A DNA stretch of 64,000 nucleotides from Streptomyces sp. NBC_00358 (GTDB lineage Bacteria; Actinomycetota; Actinomycetes; Streptomycetales; Streptomycetaceae): assembly GCF_036099295.1 (NCBI RefSeq), contig NZ_CP107976.1, positions 3,534,001 through 3,598,000 of the forward strand, in the 5' to 3' direction. Positions 15,857 through 23,483 of this stretch are shown one piece after another; within the stretch, counting starts at the first letter, position 1; the number at the start of each line of letters is the position of its first letter. Below the pieces are notes generated by a model, which did no database searches, had not been told where the DNA came from, and saw only the letters and a list, made by a program, of their open reading frames with translations. The translations under genes and the position numbers were made by a program.

Positions 15857-16969
15857 ATGTCGATGATCCGTGACCTGCGCGCCGCGGTCCGCCCCCGCCC
15901 CCCGATGCGCAAGGACAGTGGCTCGTACGACACCACGCGCGACCCCGGCACCCCGTCGGCCGTGGTCGACTGCGCCGTCTACCGCGACGGTGCCCGCGTC
16001 GCCTCGCGCACGCCGCTGACGCCGCACGAGGCGATGCGTCAGGTGCGGCGCGACGGCGGCTTCGTGTGGATCGGCCTGCACGAGCCCACCGAGGACGAAT
16101 TCGCCGGGATCGCCCGGGAGTTCGGGCTGCACCCGCTGGCCGTGGAGGACGCCGTCCAGGCCCACCAGCGACCCAAGCTGGAGCGCTACGACGACTCCCT
16201 GTTCACCGTCTTCAAGACCATCCACTACGTCGAGCACGACCGGCTGACGGCGACCAGCGAGATCGTCGAGACCGGCGAGGTCATGTGCTTCACCGGACGG
16301 GACTTCTTCATCACCGTCCGGCACGGCGGGCAGGGCTCCCTGCGCGCGCTGCGGCACCGGCTGCAGGACGACCCCGAGTTGCTCGCCAAGGGCCCCTCCG
16401 CGGTGCTGCACGCGATCGCCGACCATGTCGTCGACGGCTACATCGCGGTCGTGGACGCCGTGCAGGACGACATCGACGAGGTCGAGACCGAGGTGTTCTC
16501 GCCGGGCCGCAAGGGCACCCCGCGCGGCACGGACGCCGGGCAGATCTACCAGCTCAAGCGCGAGGTGCTGGAGTTCAAGCGGGCGGTGTCGCCACTGCTG
16601 CGCCCCATGCAGCTGCTCAGCGAGCGCCCGATGCGGCTGATCGACCCGGACATCCAGAAGTACTTCCGCGACGTCGCCGACCACCTCGCCCGGGTGCAGG
16701 AGCAGGTCCTCGGCTTCGACGAACTGCTCAACTCGATCCTCCAGGCCAACCTCGCGCAGGCCTCCGTGGCGCAGAACGAGGACATGCGCAAGATCACCTC
16801 GTGGGCCGCGATCGTCGCCGTACCGACGATGGTCTGCGGTGTGTACGGCATGAACTTCACGTACATGCCCGAACTTCACTGGCGGTACGGCTACCCGGTG
16901 ATCATGGGTGTCACGGTCGGGCTCTGCCTCGGCATCCACCGCATCCTGAAGCGCAACGGCTGGCTGTAG
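15857..16969 (+). CDS. corA: CorA-type magnesium/cobalt transporter
   Basis: A 370-aa CorA channel. It has the large N-terminal cytoplasmic funnel domain, a long stalk helix, and two C-terminal membrane helices with the YGMNF signature between them (GVYGMNFTYMPEL), followed by a short basic tail (ILKRNGWL). It mediates Mg2+ (also Co2+/Ni2+) influx as a homopentamer in the plasma membrane. ATG at 15857 has AAAAGGAG upstream. It lies close to a soluble MgtE-N/CBS protein and a DUF1003 membrane protein, an arrangement also recalled from mycobacteria, suggesting a magnesium-homeostasis neighbourhood. Confidence 0.95.
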   Translation: MSMIRDLRAAVRPRPPMRKDSGSYDTTRDPGTPSAVVDCAVYRDGARVASRTPLTPHEAMRQVRRDGGFVWIGLHEPTEDEFAGIAREFGLHPLAVEDAVQAHQRPKLERYDDSLFTVFKTIHYVEHDRLTATSEIVETGEVMCFTGRDFFITVRHGGQGSLRALRHRLQDDPELLAKGPSAVLHAIADHVVDGYIAVVDAVQDDIDEVETEVFSPGRKGTPRGTDAGQIYQLKREVLEFKRAVSPLLRPMQLLSERPMRLIDPDIQKYFRDVADHLARVQEQVLGFDELLNSILQANLAQASVAQNEDMRKITSWAAIVAVPTMVCGVYGMNFTYMPELHWRYGYPVIMGVTVGLCLGIHRILKRNGWL

Positions 16970-16980
16970 TGCGGGCTGGA

Positions 16981-16986
16981 TAGTCT
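16981..16986 (+). promoter_or_regulatory. -10 hexamer TAGTCT for the gene at 16994
   Basis: The hexamer ends 7 nt before the ATG at 16994 and only 12 nt after the corA stop. No ribosome site is present, so an independent leaderless transcript is likely. Confidence 0.5.
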
Positions 16987-16993
16987 TGGCCCC

Positions 16994-17536
16994 ATGACCC
17001 AAGAGCTGCTCGACCAGGCCCTCGTAGAGGAGGCCACCAAGAAGTCCGGGCTGATCTGGGTGCGCGGCATCAGCGTGCCGGCACCCTCCGGTCCGGACGA
17101 CGAGGTGCCCGCCCAGGCGCTGTGGCACGTCTGGCACGACGGCGCGGCCTGCCTGGTCGGCGACGGGCCCGGCGAGCAGCCGCTGCCGGGGCTGATCGAC
17201 GGCGGCGACGCGGTCGTCACCGTCCGCAGCAAGGACAAGGGCGGACGGCTCGTTTCCTGGTCCGGCACGGTCGTGGAGCTCGCCGAGCACACTCCCGCGT
17301 GGGAGGCGGCCGTCGCCGAGCTCAAGGGCAAGCGGCTGAACGCCCCGGACGGCGAGGCCATGACGGAGCGCTGGGCTCGCGAATGCCGGGTGCTGCGCCT
17401 GGAACCGACGGGCGCGACCGCCGAGTTGCCGCAGGGTTCGCTCGCCGAACGTCCGCTGCCGACCCCGGCGACCACCCGCCGCCCGGTTCCGGCCGCGCTG
17501 CCCCGCCTGCTCCTGAAGAAGCGCAAGCGCCGCTAG
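16994..17536 (+). CDS. conserved protein of unknown function, 180 aa
   Basis: A 180-aa protein starting MTQELLDQALVEEATKKSG. The central part (ALWHVWHDGAACLVGDGP, VTVRSKDKGGRLVSWSGTV) has a beta-rich pattern reminiscent of split-barrel flavin-binding proteins, but I cannot see a defining motif. The last 35 residues are Pro/Arg/Lys-rich (RLLLKKRKRR), perhaps a membrane- or nucleic-acid-contacting tail. It follows corA closely but seems to have its own promoter. Treat it as hypothetical. Confidence 0.75.
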   Translation: MTQELLDQALVEEATKKSGLIWVRGISVPAPSGPDDEVPAQALWHVWHDGAACLVGDGPGEQPLPGLIDGGDAVVTVRSKDKGGRLVSWSGTVVELAEHTPAWEAAVAELKGKRLNAPDGEAMTERWARECRVLRLEPTGATAELPQGSLAERPLPTPATTRRPVPAALPRLLLKKRKRR

Positions 17537-17561
17537 GACCCGTCCCCGGCCGGCCGCGGGT

Positions 17562-18320
17562 CTACGACGAGGGGAGCTGCCCCCCGTAGTCGACCGTGTC
17601 CTTCCTGGGCGGCTGCTCCAGCGGGAAGTCCTTGCCCCAGTCGGTCAGCCGGAGGGTGCCGGCGTTGCCCGCGCGCCCCAGCAGGACCGGGTACGGGGTG
17701 CCTTCCAGGGAGACGTCCAGGGTGCCGCCCGAGCCCTTGCCGCCGGTGATGCGGATGGTGCGGACGCCGGACTCGTCGTGATGACCGTCCTTGGCGAGGG
17801 AGCCGTGCAGACTGAGCAGCCCGTCGAGCAGGACGTCCTTGTCCGTGAAGCCGCTGAAGCGCTTGTACGCGGGGTCCCCGGTCGGCACCTTCACGTACAT
17901 GCCCTCCAGCTTGTCCGCCGCCGCGGTGTCCGACGGCTTCCCACCGCTCTTGCCGTCCTGGTGCGCCCAGAACCCGGCGTCGGCCTTGAGGAAGAGGTGC
18001 TCACCGACCCGCAGCAGCCGGAAACCGGCCCCCTTCGAGGTGACCGACCCGGTGCCGCCGTCGGACTTGAGACGCATGTCGAGGGTGAAGGTGGTCCCGT
18101 TGGAGACGACCGTCCCGGAGAGCCGCACGGTCGGCGCGGTCTCGGCCGCCTTCTTCGCCTTCGCCTGGATGGCGGCGGCGGACAGTTTGCCGACCCCGTT
18201 CGTACCCGCGTCCGGGTCCCCGCTGCCGCATCCCGTCAGTCCCGTCCCTGTCACAACCAGTGCGCACATCGCGGCCACTGTCATGGCTCTGCGGGTACGG
18301 CCCTGGGGAAATACGGTCAC
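17562..18320 (-). CDS. secreted lipoprotein (LppX/LprG-like)
   Basis: A 252-aa lipoprotein. The start GTG at 18320 gives a basic n-region (QGRTRRAM), a hydrophobic core and the lipobox LTGC followed by GSGDPDAG. The mature part has a beta-strand pattern (TVRLSGTVVSNGTTFTLDMRL; LRVGEHLFLKADAGFW) like the LppX/LprAFG/LolA-type fold that shields acyl chains. It would be anchored outside the membrane; lipid carriage is an inference from the fold type. An ATG at 18284 would shorten the n-region and remove the arginines, so GTG is preferred. It converges on the 180-aa gene. Confidence 0.8.
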   Translation of the reverse strand: MTVFPQGRTRRAMTVAAMCALVVTGTGLTGCGSGDPDAGTNGVGKLSAAAIQAKAKKAAETAPTVRLSGTVVSNGTTFTLDMRLKSDGGTGSVTSKGAGFRLLRVGEHLFLKADAGFWAHQDGKSGGKPSDTAAADKLEGMYVKVPTGDPAYKRFSGFTDKDVLLDGLLSLHGSLAKDGHHDESGVRTIRITGGKGSGGTLDVSLEGTPYPVLLGRAGNAGTLRLTDWGKDFPLEQPPRKDTVDYGGQLPSS

Positions 18321-18507
18321 AGGTGGGGCTGCCTCTCGTACGCGGTCCTCAAACGGCGTACGGCAGCGTACCGGTGCGGCACCCGCGTGGCGGAGGCAGT
18401 CCGTCCGGACCGCCCACCAGGGCGTACCCGACCGGGACGGGCTAGCCTGAAGCCCACCCGAGCGGACAGACCGGCACATAACGCTTCGAAGCGAAGGAGG
18501 CGCGGGC

Positions 18508-19932
18508 ATGGCCGCAGCCGCCCCCCGGATCTTCGTCTCGCACCTGGCCGGTGTCGCCGTCTTCGACCCGAACGGCGACCAGGTGGGCCGGGTGCGCGAC
18601 CTCGTCGCCATGCTGCGCGTCGGACGGCGGTCCCCGCGCATGCTCGGCCTCGTCGTCGAACTGTCCACGCGCCGCCGGATCTTCCTGCCCATGACCCGGG
18701 TGACCGGCATCGAGTCCGGCCAGGTGATCACGACCGGCGTCCTGAACGTGCGCCGCTTCGAGCAGCGGCCCACCGAGAGGCTGGTCTTCGGAGAACTGCT
18801 CGACCGCCTCGTGACCCTCGTCGAGACGGGCGAGGAGGTGACCGTCCTGGACGTGTCGATCCAGCAGCTTCCGGCCCGCAGGGAATGGGAGATCGGCCGG
18901 GTCTTCGTGCGCAAGGGGCGCAGCGGCGCCTTCCGGCGCACCAAGGGCGAGACGATGACGGTCGACTGGTCCTCCGTCACCGGGTTCTCGCTGGAGGAGC
19001 ACGGACAGGGCGCGGAGAGTCTGCTCGCCACCTTCGAGCAGTTGCGCCCGGCCGACCTCGCGAACGTGCTGCACCACCTGTCGCCGAAACGGCGCGGCGA
19101 GGTGGCCGCCGCGCTCGACGACGACCGGCTGGCCGATGTGCTCGAAGAGCTCCCCGAGGACGACCAGATCGAGATCCTCGGCAAGCTCAAGGAGGAGCGC
19201 GCGGCCGACGTCCTGGAGGCGATGGACCCCGACGACGCGGCCGACCTGCTCGCCGAACTGCCCACCGAGGACGTGGAGCGCCTGCTGACGCTGATGCGGC
19301 CGGGCGAGGCGGCGGACGTCCGGCGGCTGATGGCGTACGCGGAACGCACCGCGGGCGGGCTCATGACCACCGAGCCCATCGTGCTGCGGCCCGACGCGAC
19401 CGTCGCCGACGCGCTCGCCCGGGTGCGCAACCCCGACCTCTCCCCCGCGCTCGCCGCCCAGGTGTACGTGTGCCGCCCGCCGGACGAGACGCCGACGGGC
19501 AAGTACCTGGGCGCGGTGCACTTCCAGCGGCTGCTGCGCGACCCGCCGTTCACCCTGGTCGGCTCGCTCGTCGACGACGACCTCCAGCCGCTGGCCCCGG
19601 AGGACGAGCTGCCCGTGGTCGCCGGGTTCTTCGCGACGTACGACATGGTCGCGGCCCCCGTCGTCGACGAGAGCGGCTCGCTGCTCGGCGCGGTGACCGT
19701 GGACGACGTACTGGACCACATGCTGCCCGAGGACTGGCGGGAGACGGAGTTCCACCTCGACGAGGGCGTGCACGAGAGCGTCCACGCGGACACGCACGAC
19801 CGTCACGACACCGCCGACAGGCACGACAGCCCCGAGGCGGGCCGCGGCGGGGTCCCCGAGGACGGCCACGGCCACGAGGGCGACCGGGGTCCGGACGCCC
19901 GGCCCGGCGGGGAGGGACGCCATGGCGCCTGA
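18508..19932 (+). CDS. soluble PRC-barrel / MgtE-N / CBS protein
   Basis: A 474-aa cytoplasmic protein. The N-terminus has two PRC-barrel-like modules (VSHLAGVAVFDPNGDQVGRV; then EIGRVFVRKGRSG near residue 130). Residues about 170-285 form an MgtE N-terminal superhelix (RPADLANVLHHLSPKRRGEV, PEDDQIEILGKLKEERAADV), followed by a CBS pair (about 290-415; GGLMTTEP, DMVAAPVVDESG). The MgtE membrane domain is absent. The tail is His/Asp/Gly-rich (DRHDTADRHDSPE) and could bind metal. In MgtE these domains sense Mg2+. RBS AAGGAGGCG supports the ATG at 18508. The end overlaps the DUF1003 gene by 11 bp. Confidence 0.88.
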   Translation: MAAAAPRIFVSHLAGVAVFDPNGDQVGRVRDLVAMLRVGRRSPRMLGLVVELSTRRRIFLPMTRVTGIESGQVITTGVLNVRRFEQRPTERLVFGELLDRLVTLVETGEEVTVLDVSIQQLPARREWEIGRVFVRKGRSGAFRRTKGETMTVDWSSVTGFSLEEHGQGAESLLATFEQLRPADLANVLHHLSPKRRGEVAAALDDDRLADVLEELPEDDQIEILGKLKEERAADVLEAMDPDDAADLLAELPTEDVERLLTLMRPGEAADVRRLMAYAERTAGGLMTTEPIVLRPDATVADALARVRNPDLSPALAAQVYVCRPPDETPTGKYLGAVHFQRLLRDPPFTLVGSLVDDDLQPLAPEDELPVVAGFFATYDMVAAPVVDESGSLLGAVTVDDVLDHMLPEDWRETEFHLDEGVHESVHADTHDRHDTADRHDSPEAGRGGVPEDGHGHEGDRGPDARPGGEGRHGA

Positions 19933-20518
19933 GCGTGAGGCCCGTGAGCGGGCCGCCACGGGGGCGACGGCGGCCCCCCGGCCGCGCATCCGGCTCGACC
20001 AGCCGAAGCCGCCGCGGCGCAGACTGCTGCCCGAGTGGGACCCGGAGGCGTTCGGGCGGTTCTCGGAACGCATCGCCCGCTTCCTGGGCACCGGGCGGTT
20101 CCTCGTCTGGATGACGATCGTCATCATCCTGTGGGTGGTCTGGAACGTCTTCGCGCCGGGCGGTCTGCGTTTCGACAACTACCCGTTCATCTTCCTGACC
20201 CTGATGCTGTCGCTCCAGGCCTCCTACGCGGCCCCGCTGATCCTGCTCGCGCAGAACCGGCAGGACGACCGCGACCGGGTCAACCTCGAACAGGACCGCA
20301 AGCAGAACGAGCGCTCCATCGCCGACACCGAGTACCTCACCCGCGAGATCGCCACCCTGCGCATGGGCCTCGGCGAGGTGGCCACCCGCGACTGGATCCG
20401 CAACGAGCTCCAGGACCTGGTCAAGGAGCTGGAGGAGCGGTATCCCGACGGTCATGGGGACGGCCGGGTCGTATTCCCGGCGGAACGGTCGCACGGACGT
20501 GACGTAGACGACCGGTGA
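19922..20518 (+). CDS. DUF1003 family membrane protein
   Basis: A 198-aa protein with a basic, Pro/Arg-rich N-terminus, the DUF1003 core with two membrane helices (FLVWMTIVIILWVVWNVF and FIFLTLMLSLQASYAAPLIL) and a charged helical C-terminus (DRDRVNLEQDRKQNER) likely to form a coiled coil. The function of DUF1003 is unknown. It starts 11 bp inside the PRC/MgtE-N/CBS gene, so translation is coupled. This implies the two proteins act together, perhaps as a membrane anchor and its magnesium sensor. Confidence 0.85.
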   Translation: MAPEREARERAATGATAAPRPRIRLDQPKPPRRRLLPEWDPEAFGRFSERIARFLGTGRFLVWMTIVIILWVVWNVFAPGGLRFDNYPFIFLTLMLSLQASYAAPLILLAQNRQDDRDRVNLEQDRKQNERSIADTEYLTREIATLRMGLGEVATRDWIRNELQDLVKELEERYPDGHGDGRVVFPAERSHGRDVDDR

Positions 20519-20549
20519 CGGGGCTTTCCGGCGCCCCTGGGCAGCGCCG

Positions 20550-20555
20550 TACCAT
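20550..20555 (+). promoter_or_regulatory. -10 hexamer TACCAT for mrp
   Basis: The hexamer ends 7 nt before the ATG at 20563; no ribosome site is present, so a leaderless transcript is predicted. Confidence 0.5.
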
Positions 20556-20562
20556 CGTCCCT

Positions 20563-21696
20563 ATGGCTACGGAAGACGCGGTGCGTGAAGCACTGGCGAC
20601 GGTGAACGACCCCGAGATCAACCGACCCATCACCGAACTGGGGATGGTCAAATCGGTGGAGATCGGTGCGGAGGGCGTGGTCGCGGTCGCCGTGTACCTG
20701 ACGGTCTCCGGCTGCCCGATGCGCGACACGATCACCCAGCGCGTGACAGAGGCGGTCTCCCGGGTGGAGGGCGTCACCGGCGTCGAGGTCGAACTCGATG
20801 TGATGAGCGACGAACAGCGCCGCGAGCTGGCGACCGCGCTGAAGGGCGGCACCGCCGAGCGCGAGGTGCCCTTCGCCAAGCCCGGCTCCCTGACCCGTGT
20901 GTACGCGGTCGCCTCCGGCAAGGGCGGTGTCGGCAAGTCCTCGGTCACCGTGAACCTGGCGGCCGCGATGGCCGCCGACGGACTCAAGGTCGGTGTCGTG
21001 GACGCCGACATCTACGGCCACTCGGTGCCGCGCATGCTCGGTGCTGAGGGCCGGCCGACCCAGGTCGAGAACATGATCATGCCGCCGTCCGCGCACGGCG
21101 TGAAGGTCATCTCCATCGGCATGTTCACCCCGGGCAACGCTCCGGTGGTCTGGCGCGGCCCCATGCTGCACCGCGCTCTGCAGCAGTTCCTGGCGGACGT
21201 GTACTGGGGCGACCTGGACGTCCTGCTCCTCGACCTCCCGCCGGGCACGGGCGACATCGCGATCTCCGTCGCCCAGCTCGTCCCGAACGCCGAGATCCTG
21301 GTCGTCACGACCCCGCAGCAGGCGGCGGCCGAGGTCGCCGAGCGGGCCGGCTCCATCGCCGTGCAGACCCACCAGAAGATCGTGGGCGTCGTCGAGAACA
21401 TGGCGGGGCTGCCCTGCCCGCACTGCGACGAGATGGTCGACGTCTTCGGCACCGGCGGCGGCCAGTCCGTCGCCGACGGCCTGACCCGCACCACCGGCGC
21501 GACCGTCCCGGTCCTCGGCTCCATCCCGATCGACGTCCGCCTGCGCGAGGGCGGCGACGAGGGCAAGCCGGTGGTCCTGACCGACCCCGACTCCCCCGCC
21601 GGCGCCGCCCTGCGGGCCATCGCGGGCAAGCTGGGCGGCCGTCAGCGCGGCCTGTCGGGCATGTCGCTGGGAATCACCCCGCGCAACAAGTTCTAG
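20563..21696 (+). CDS. mrp: Mrp/NBP35-family Fe-S cluster carrier ATPase
   Basis: A 377-aa protein. Residues 1-95 are a MIP18/DUF59-type domain (NDPEINRPITELGMV; CPMRD), followed by the ParA/MinD-like P-loop ATPase with the deviant Walker A GKGGVGKS (119-126), DADIYGHSVPRM and DLPPGTGD. CPHC at 285-288 supplies the two Cys that bridge an Fe-S cluster across the dimer. It probably carries [4Fe-4S] clusters to apoproteins in the cytoplasm. A start at 20563 is supported by the family N-terminus and the -10 box. A strong terminator follows. Confidence 0.93.
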   Translation: MATEDAVREALATVNDPEINRPITELGMVKSVEIGAEGVVAVAVYLTVSGCPMRDTITQRVTEAVSRVEGVTGVEVELDVMSDEQRRELATALKGGTAEREVPFAKPGSLTRVYAVASGKGGVGKSSVTVNLAAAMAADGLKVGVVDADIYGHSVPRMLGAEGRPTQVENMIMPPSAHGVKVISIGMFTPGNAPVVWRGPMLHRALQQFLADVYWGDLDVLLLDLPPGTGDIAISVAQLVPNAEILVVTTPQQAAAEVAERAGSIAVQTHQKIVGVVENMAGLPCPHCDEMVDVFGTGGGQSVADGLTRTTGATVPVLGSIPIDVRLREGGDEGKPVVLTDPDSPAGAALRAIAGKLGGRQRGLSGMSLGITPRNKF

Positions 21697-21730
21697 GGCT
21701 CCGGGTACGAAGCTCCAGCGCCGTCCTTAC

Positions 21731-21770
21731 GAAGGAGGGGGCGCCGTCCGCACGGACGGCGCCCCCTTCC
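21731..21770. terminator. hairpin between convergent mrp and the 218-aa gene
   Basis: GGGGGCGCCGTCCG (left) and CGGACGGCGCCCCC (right) are perfectly complementary with a 2-nt loop, extended by a GAAGG/CCTTCC pairing with one bulge. Confidence 0.8.
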
Positions 21771-21853
21771 TCGTAGCGGCTGCCGGGCCCCGTGCCGGGC
21801 CCGCCGGGTCCACCAGGGCGGGCGCGGGCCCTGGAGCCGCTGTCAGGGGCTTC

Positions 21854-22510
21854 CTAGGCGTATGCCGCGATGTCCTTGATCATCGCGAAACCGAGGCCGT
21901 ACGCGCTCATCCCCCGCCCGTACGCGCCCACATGGACGCCTTCCGGCGTCGAACCCGCGAGGACCCAGCCGAACTCGGACTCGCGGTAGTGGAAGGTCGT
22001 GGGCACACCGTCCACCGGGAGGGACAGCGTGGACCAGTCCGGGCCGTCCAGGTCGTCGGCCAGCACCCACGCGGTCTCCGTCTGCTGGTCCAGCCAGTCG
22101 TCGCGCAGGGTGTGGTCCATCTGACCGGGCCAGGTGAAGGACAGCAGCCCCACACCGGCCAGCCACGCCGCCGAGGACACCGAGGTGGCCTCCAGCAGTC
22201 CCGTGCCGTCCGCGCTGCGGCGTACGGGGCTGGCGGCGACGGTGACCACCACCGCGAACCGCTCCTTGTCCTCGGCCGGCTCGGGGCGCACCGAGGGCTC
22301 GTCACCGTGCCCGATCGAACCGTGCTCGACGGCACCGTCCGCCGAAGTACCCACCGGCATCAGCCAGCGCGTCCCCGTGAAGGCCTCGTCGAGGCCGTAC
22401 CAGGGGAAGGGCGCCAGCAGGTAGCCGTCGACCGTACGCCGGGCGAAGGGGGCCTGTTGTCCGCCCTCCGCGGCCGGCGCCTGCGCGCCTACCCGACTTG
22501 TCGTCTCCAT
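21854..22510 (-). CDS. conserved protein of unknown function, 218 aa
   Basis: A 218-aa protein starting METTSRVGAQAPA, with GGAGG about 10 nt upstream. It is soluble and Trp-rich (GLDEAFTGTRWLMPVG; LAGVGLLSFTWPGQMDH; FHYRESEFGWVLAG) and ends in GMSAYGLGFAMIKDIAAYA. I recognise no domain. It lies downstream of tatB on the same strand after about 300 bp and converges on mrp. Confidence 0.75.
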   Translation of the reverse strand: METTSRVGAQAPAAEGGQQAPFARRTVDGYLLAPFPWYGLDEAFTGTRWLMPVGTSADGAVEHGSIGHGDEPSVRPEPAEDKERFAVVVTVAASPVRRSADGTGLLEATSVSSAAWLAGVGLLSFTWPGQMDHTLRDDWLDQQTETAWVLADDLDGPDWSTLSLPVDGVPTTFHYRESEFGWVLAGSTPEGVHVGAYGRGMSAYGLGFAMIKDIAAYA

Positions 22511-22814
22511 CTGCCGGACGCCTCCTCGCTCTCGTCGGACCGGGTGGCCCGCCCCCCTCGGGCGTCCTTGTCGGTCCGCACAACAACTGGGCAGCATAGC
22601 CACACCGCCGCGGGCAACGGCGAAAGCGCCCGGCGCGTAAGGCGTGTGGACGGCGTGTTCGGACCGCGCGGGGCGGGTTTCGCGGCCCGCGGACGAACAC
22701 GTTCCCGCGCCGGAACCGCCCGGCCGGGGGCAGGACTGTCCGGCCCGTGAGGGTCGTCGGGGACCGTCGCGCACACTGCCGCGCGGCGGCCGGCGGGCCG
22801 GGGCTCCGTACGGC
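22511..22814. other. intergenic stretch, nothing recognised
   Basis: About 300 bp between the start of the 218-aa gene and the end of tatB. It should contain the promoter of the 218-aa gene, but I see no clear box, hairpin or coding frame. Confidence 0.4.
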
Positions 22815-23261
22815 TCAGGTGGCGTCGGCGTCGTAGGGCGGGGGCTCGTCGGCTTCGAGCTTCTCGCGCTTCTTCGTCATGTCGACGGAACCACCGGCCG
22901 CGCCGTTGGAGGACCCGGTGGACGCGGAGGAGTCGGACTCGCGGCCGTGCACCGCGTCCGTGACGTCGGCCATCTCCTTCTTCAGGTCGAAGCCGTTGCG
23001 GATCTCCTTGAGCCCCAGCTCGTCATTGTCCAGCTGCTTGCGTATGAACGTCTTGGGGTTGAGGTCCTCGAACTCGAAGTCCTTGAACTCCGGACCGAGT
23101 TCATCACGGATGTCCGCCTTCGCGCTGTCCGAGAACTCGCGGATCTTGCGGATCGTGCGCGACACGTCCTGGATCAGCTTCGGGAGCTTGTCGGGACCGA
23201 ACACGAGCACGGCAAGGACGACGAGCGTCACCAGCTCAAGCGGTCCTACGTCATTGAACAC
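22815..23261 (-). CDS. tatB: Sec-independent protein translocase subunit TatB
   Basis: A 148-aa protein with one N-terminal membrane helix (ELVTLVVLAVLVF), the TatA/B hinge FGPDKLPKLIQDVSRTIRKIR, then an amphipathic helix and a long charged tail ending DADAT. The extended tail and E near the N-terminus suggest TatB rather than TatA. It forms the twin-arginine substrate receptor with TatC, which is not in the window. The start is GTG at 23261 with GAGGAGCT 6 nt upstream. It follows sigma, anti-sigma and htrA on the same strand, as recalled for M. tuberculosis. Confidence 0.9.
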   Translation of the reverse strand: MFNDVGPLELVTLVVLAVLVFGPDKLPKLIQDVSRTIRKIREFSDSAKADIRDELGPEFKDFEFEDLNPKTFIRKQLDNDELGLKEIRNGFDLKKEMADVTDAVHGRESDSSASTGSSNGAAGGSVDMTKKREKLEADEPPPYDADAT

Positions 23262-23483
23262 CTGGTAGCTCCTCGCGATGCTCTCGGGCCTCGGCCCTCG
23301 GGAAGTCTTCCGTGGTCCGGGCCGGGTCCAACGGTACCCGGCGTTCCTGTCCGTCCGGAACTGTCCCGAGGCTTCCGACTTCATGCGCCCCGCTGGTTTT
23401 CCATGATGTTTGCCGTCCGGACCTGCGTCACCATGCTCGGCTGTGAGGTACGCGTCACACCCGCCCGGGACCCCGCGGGGCCC

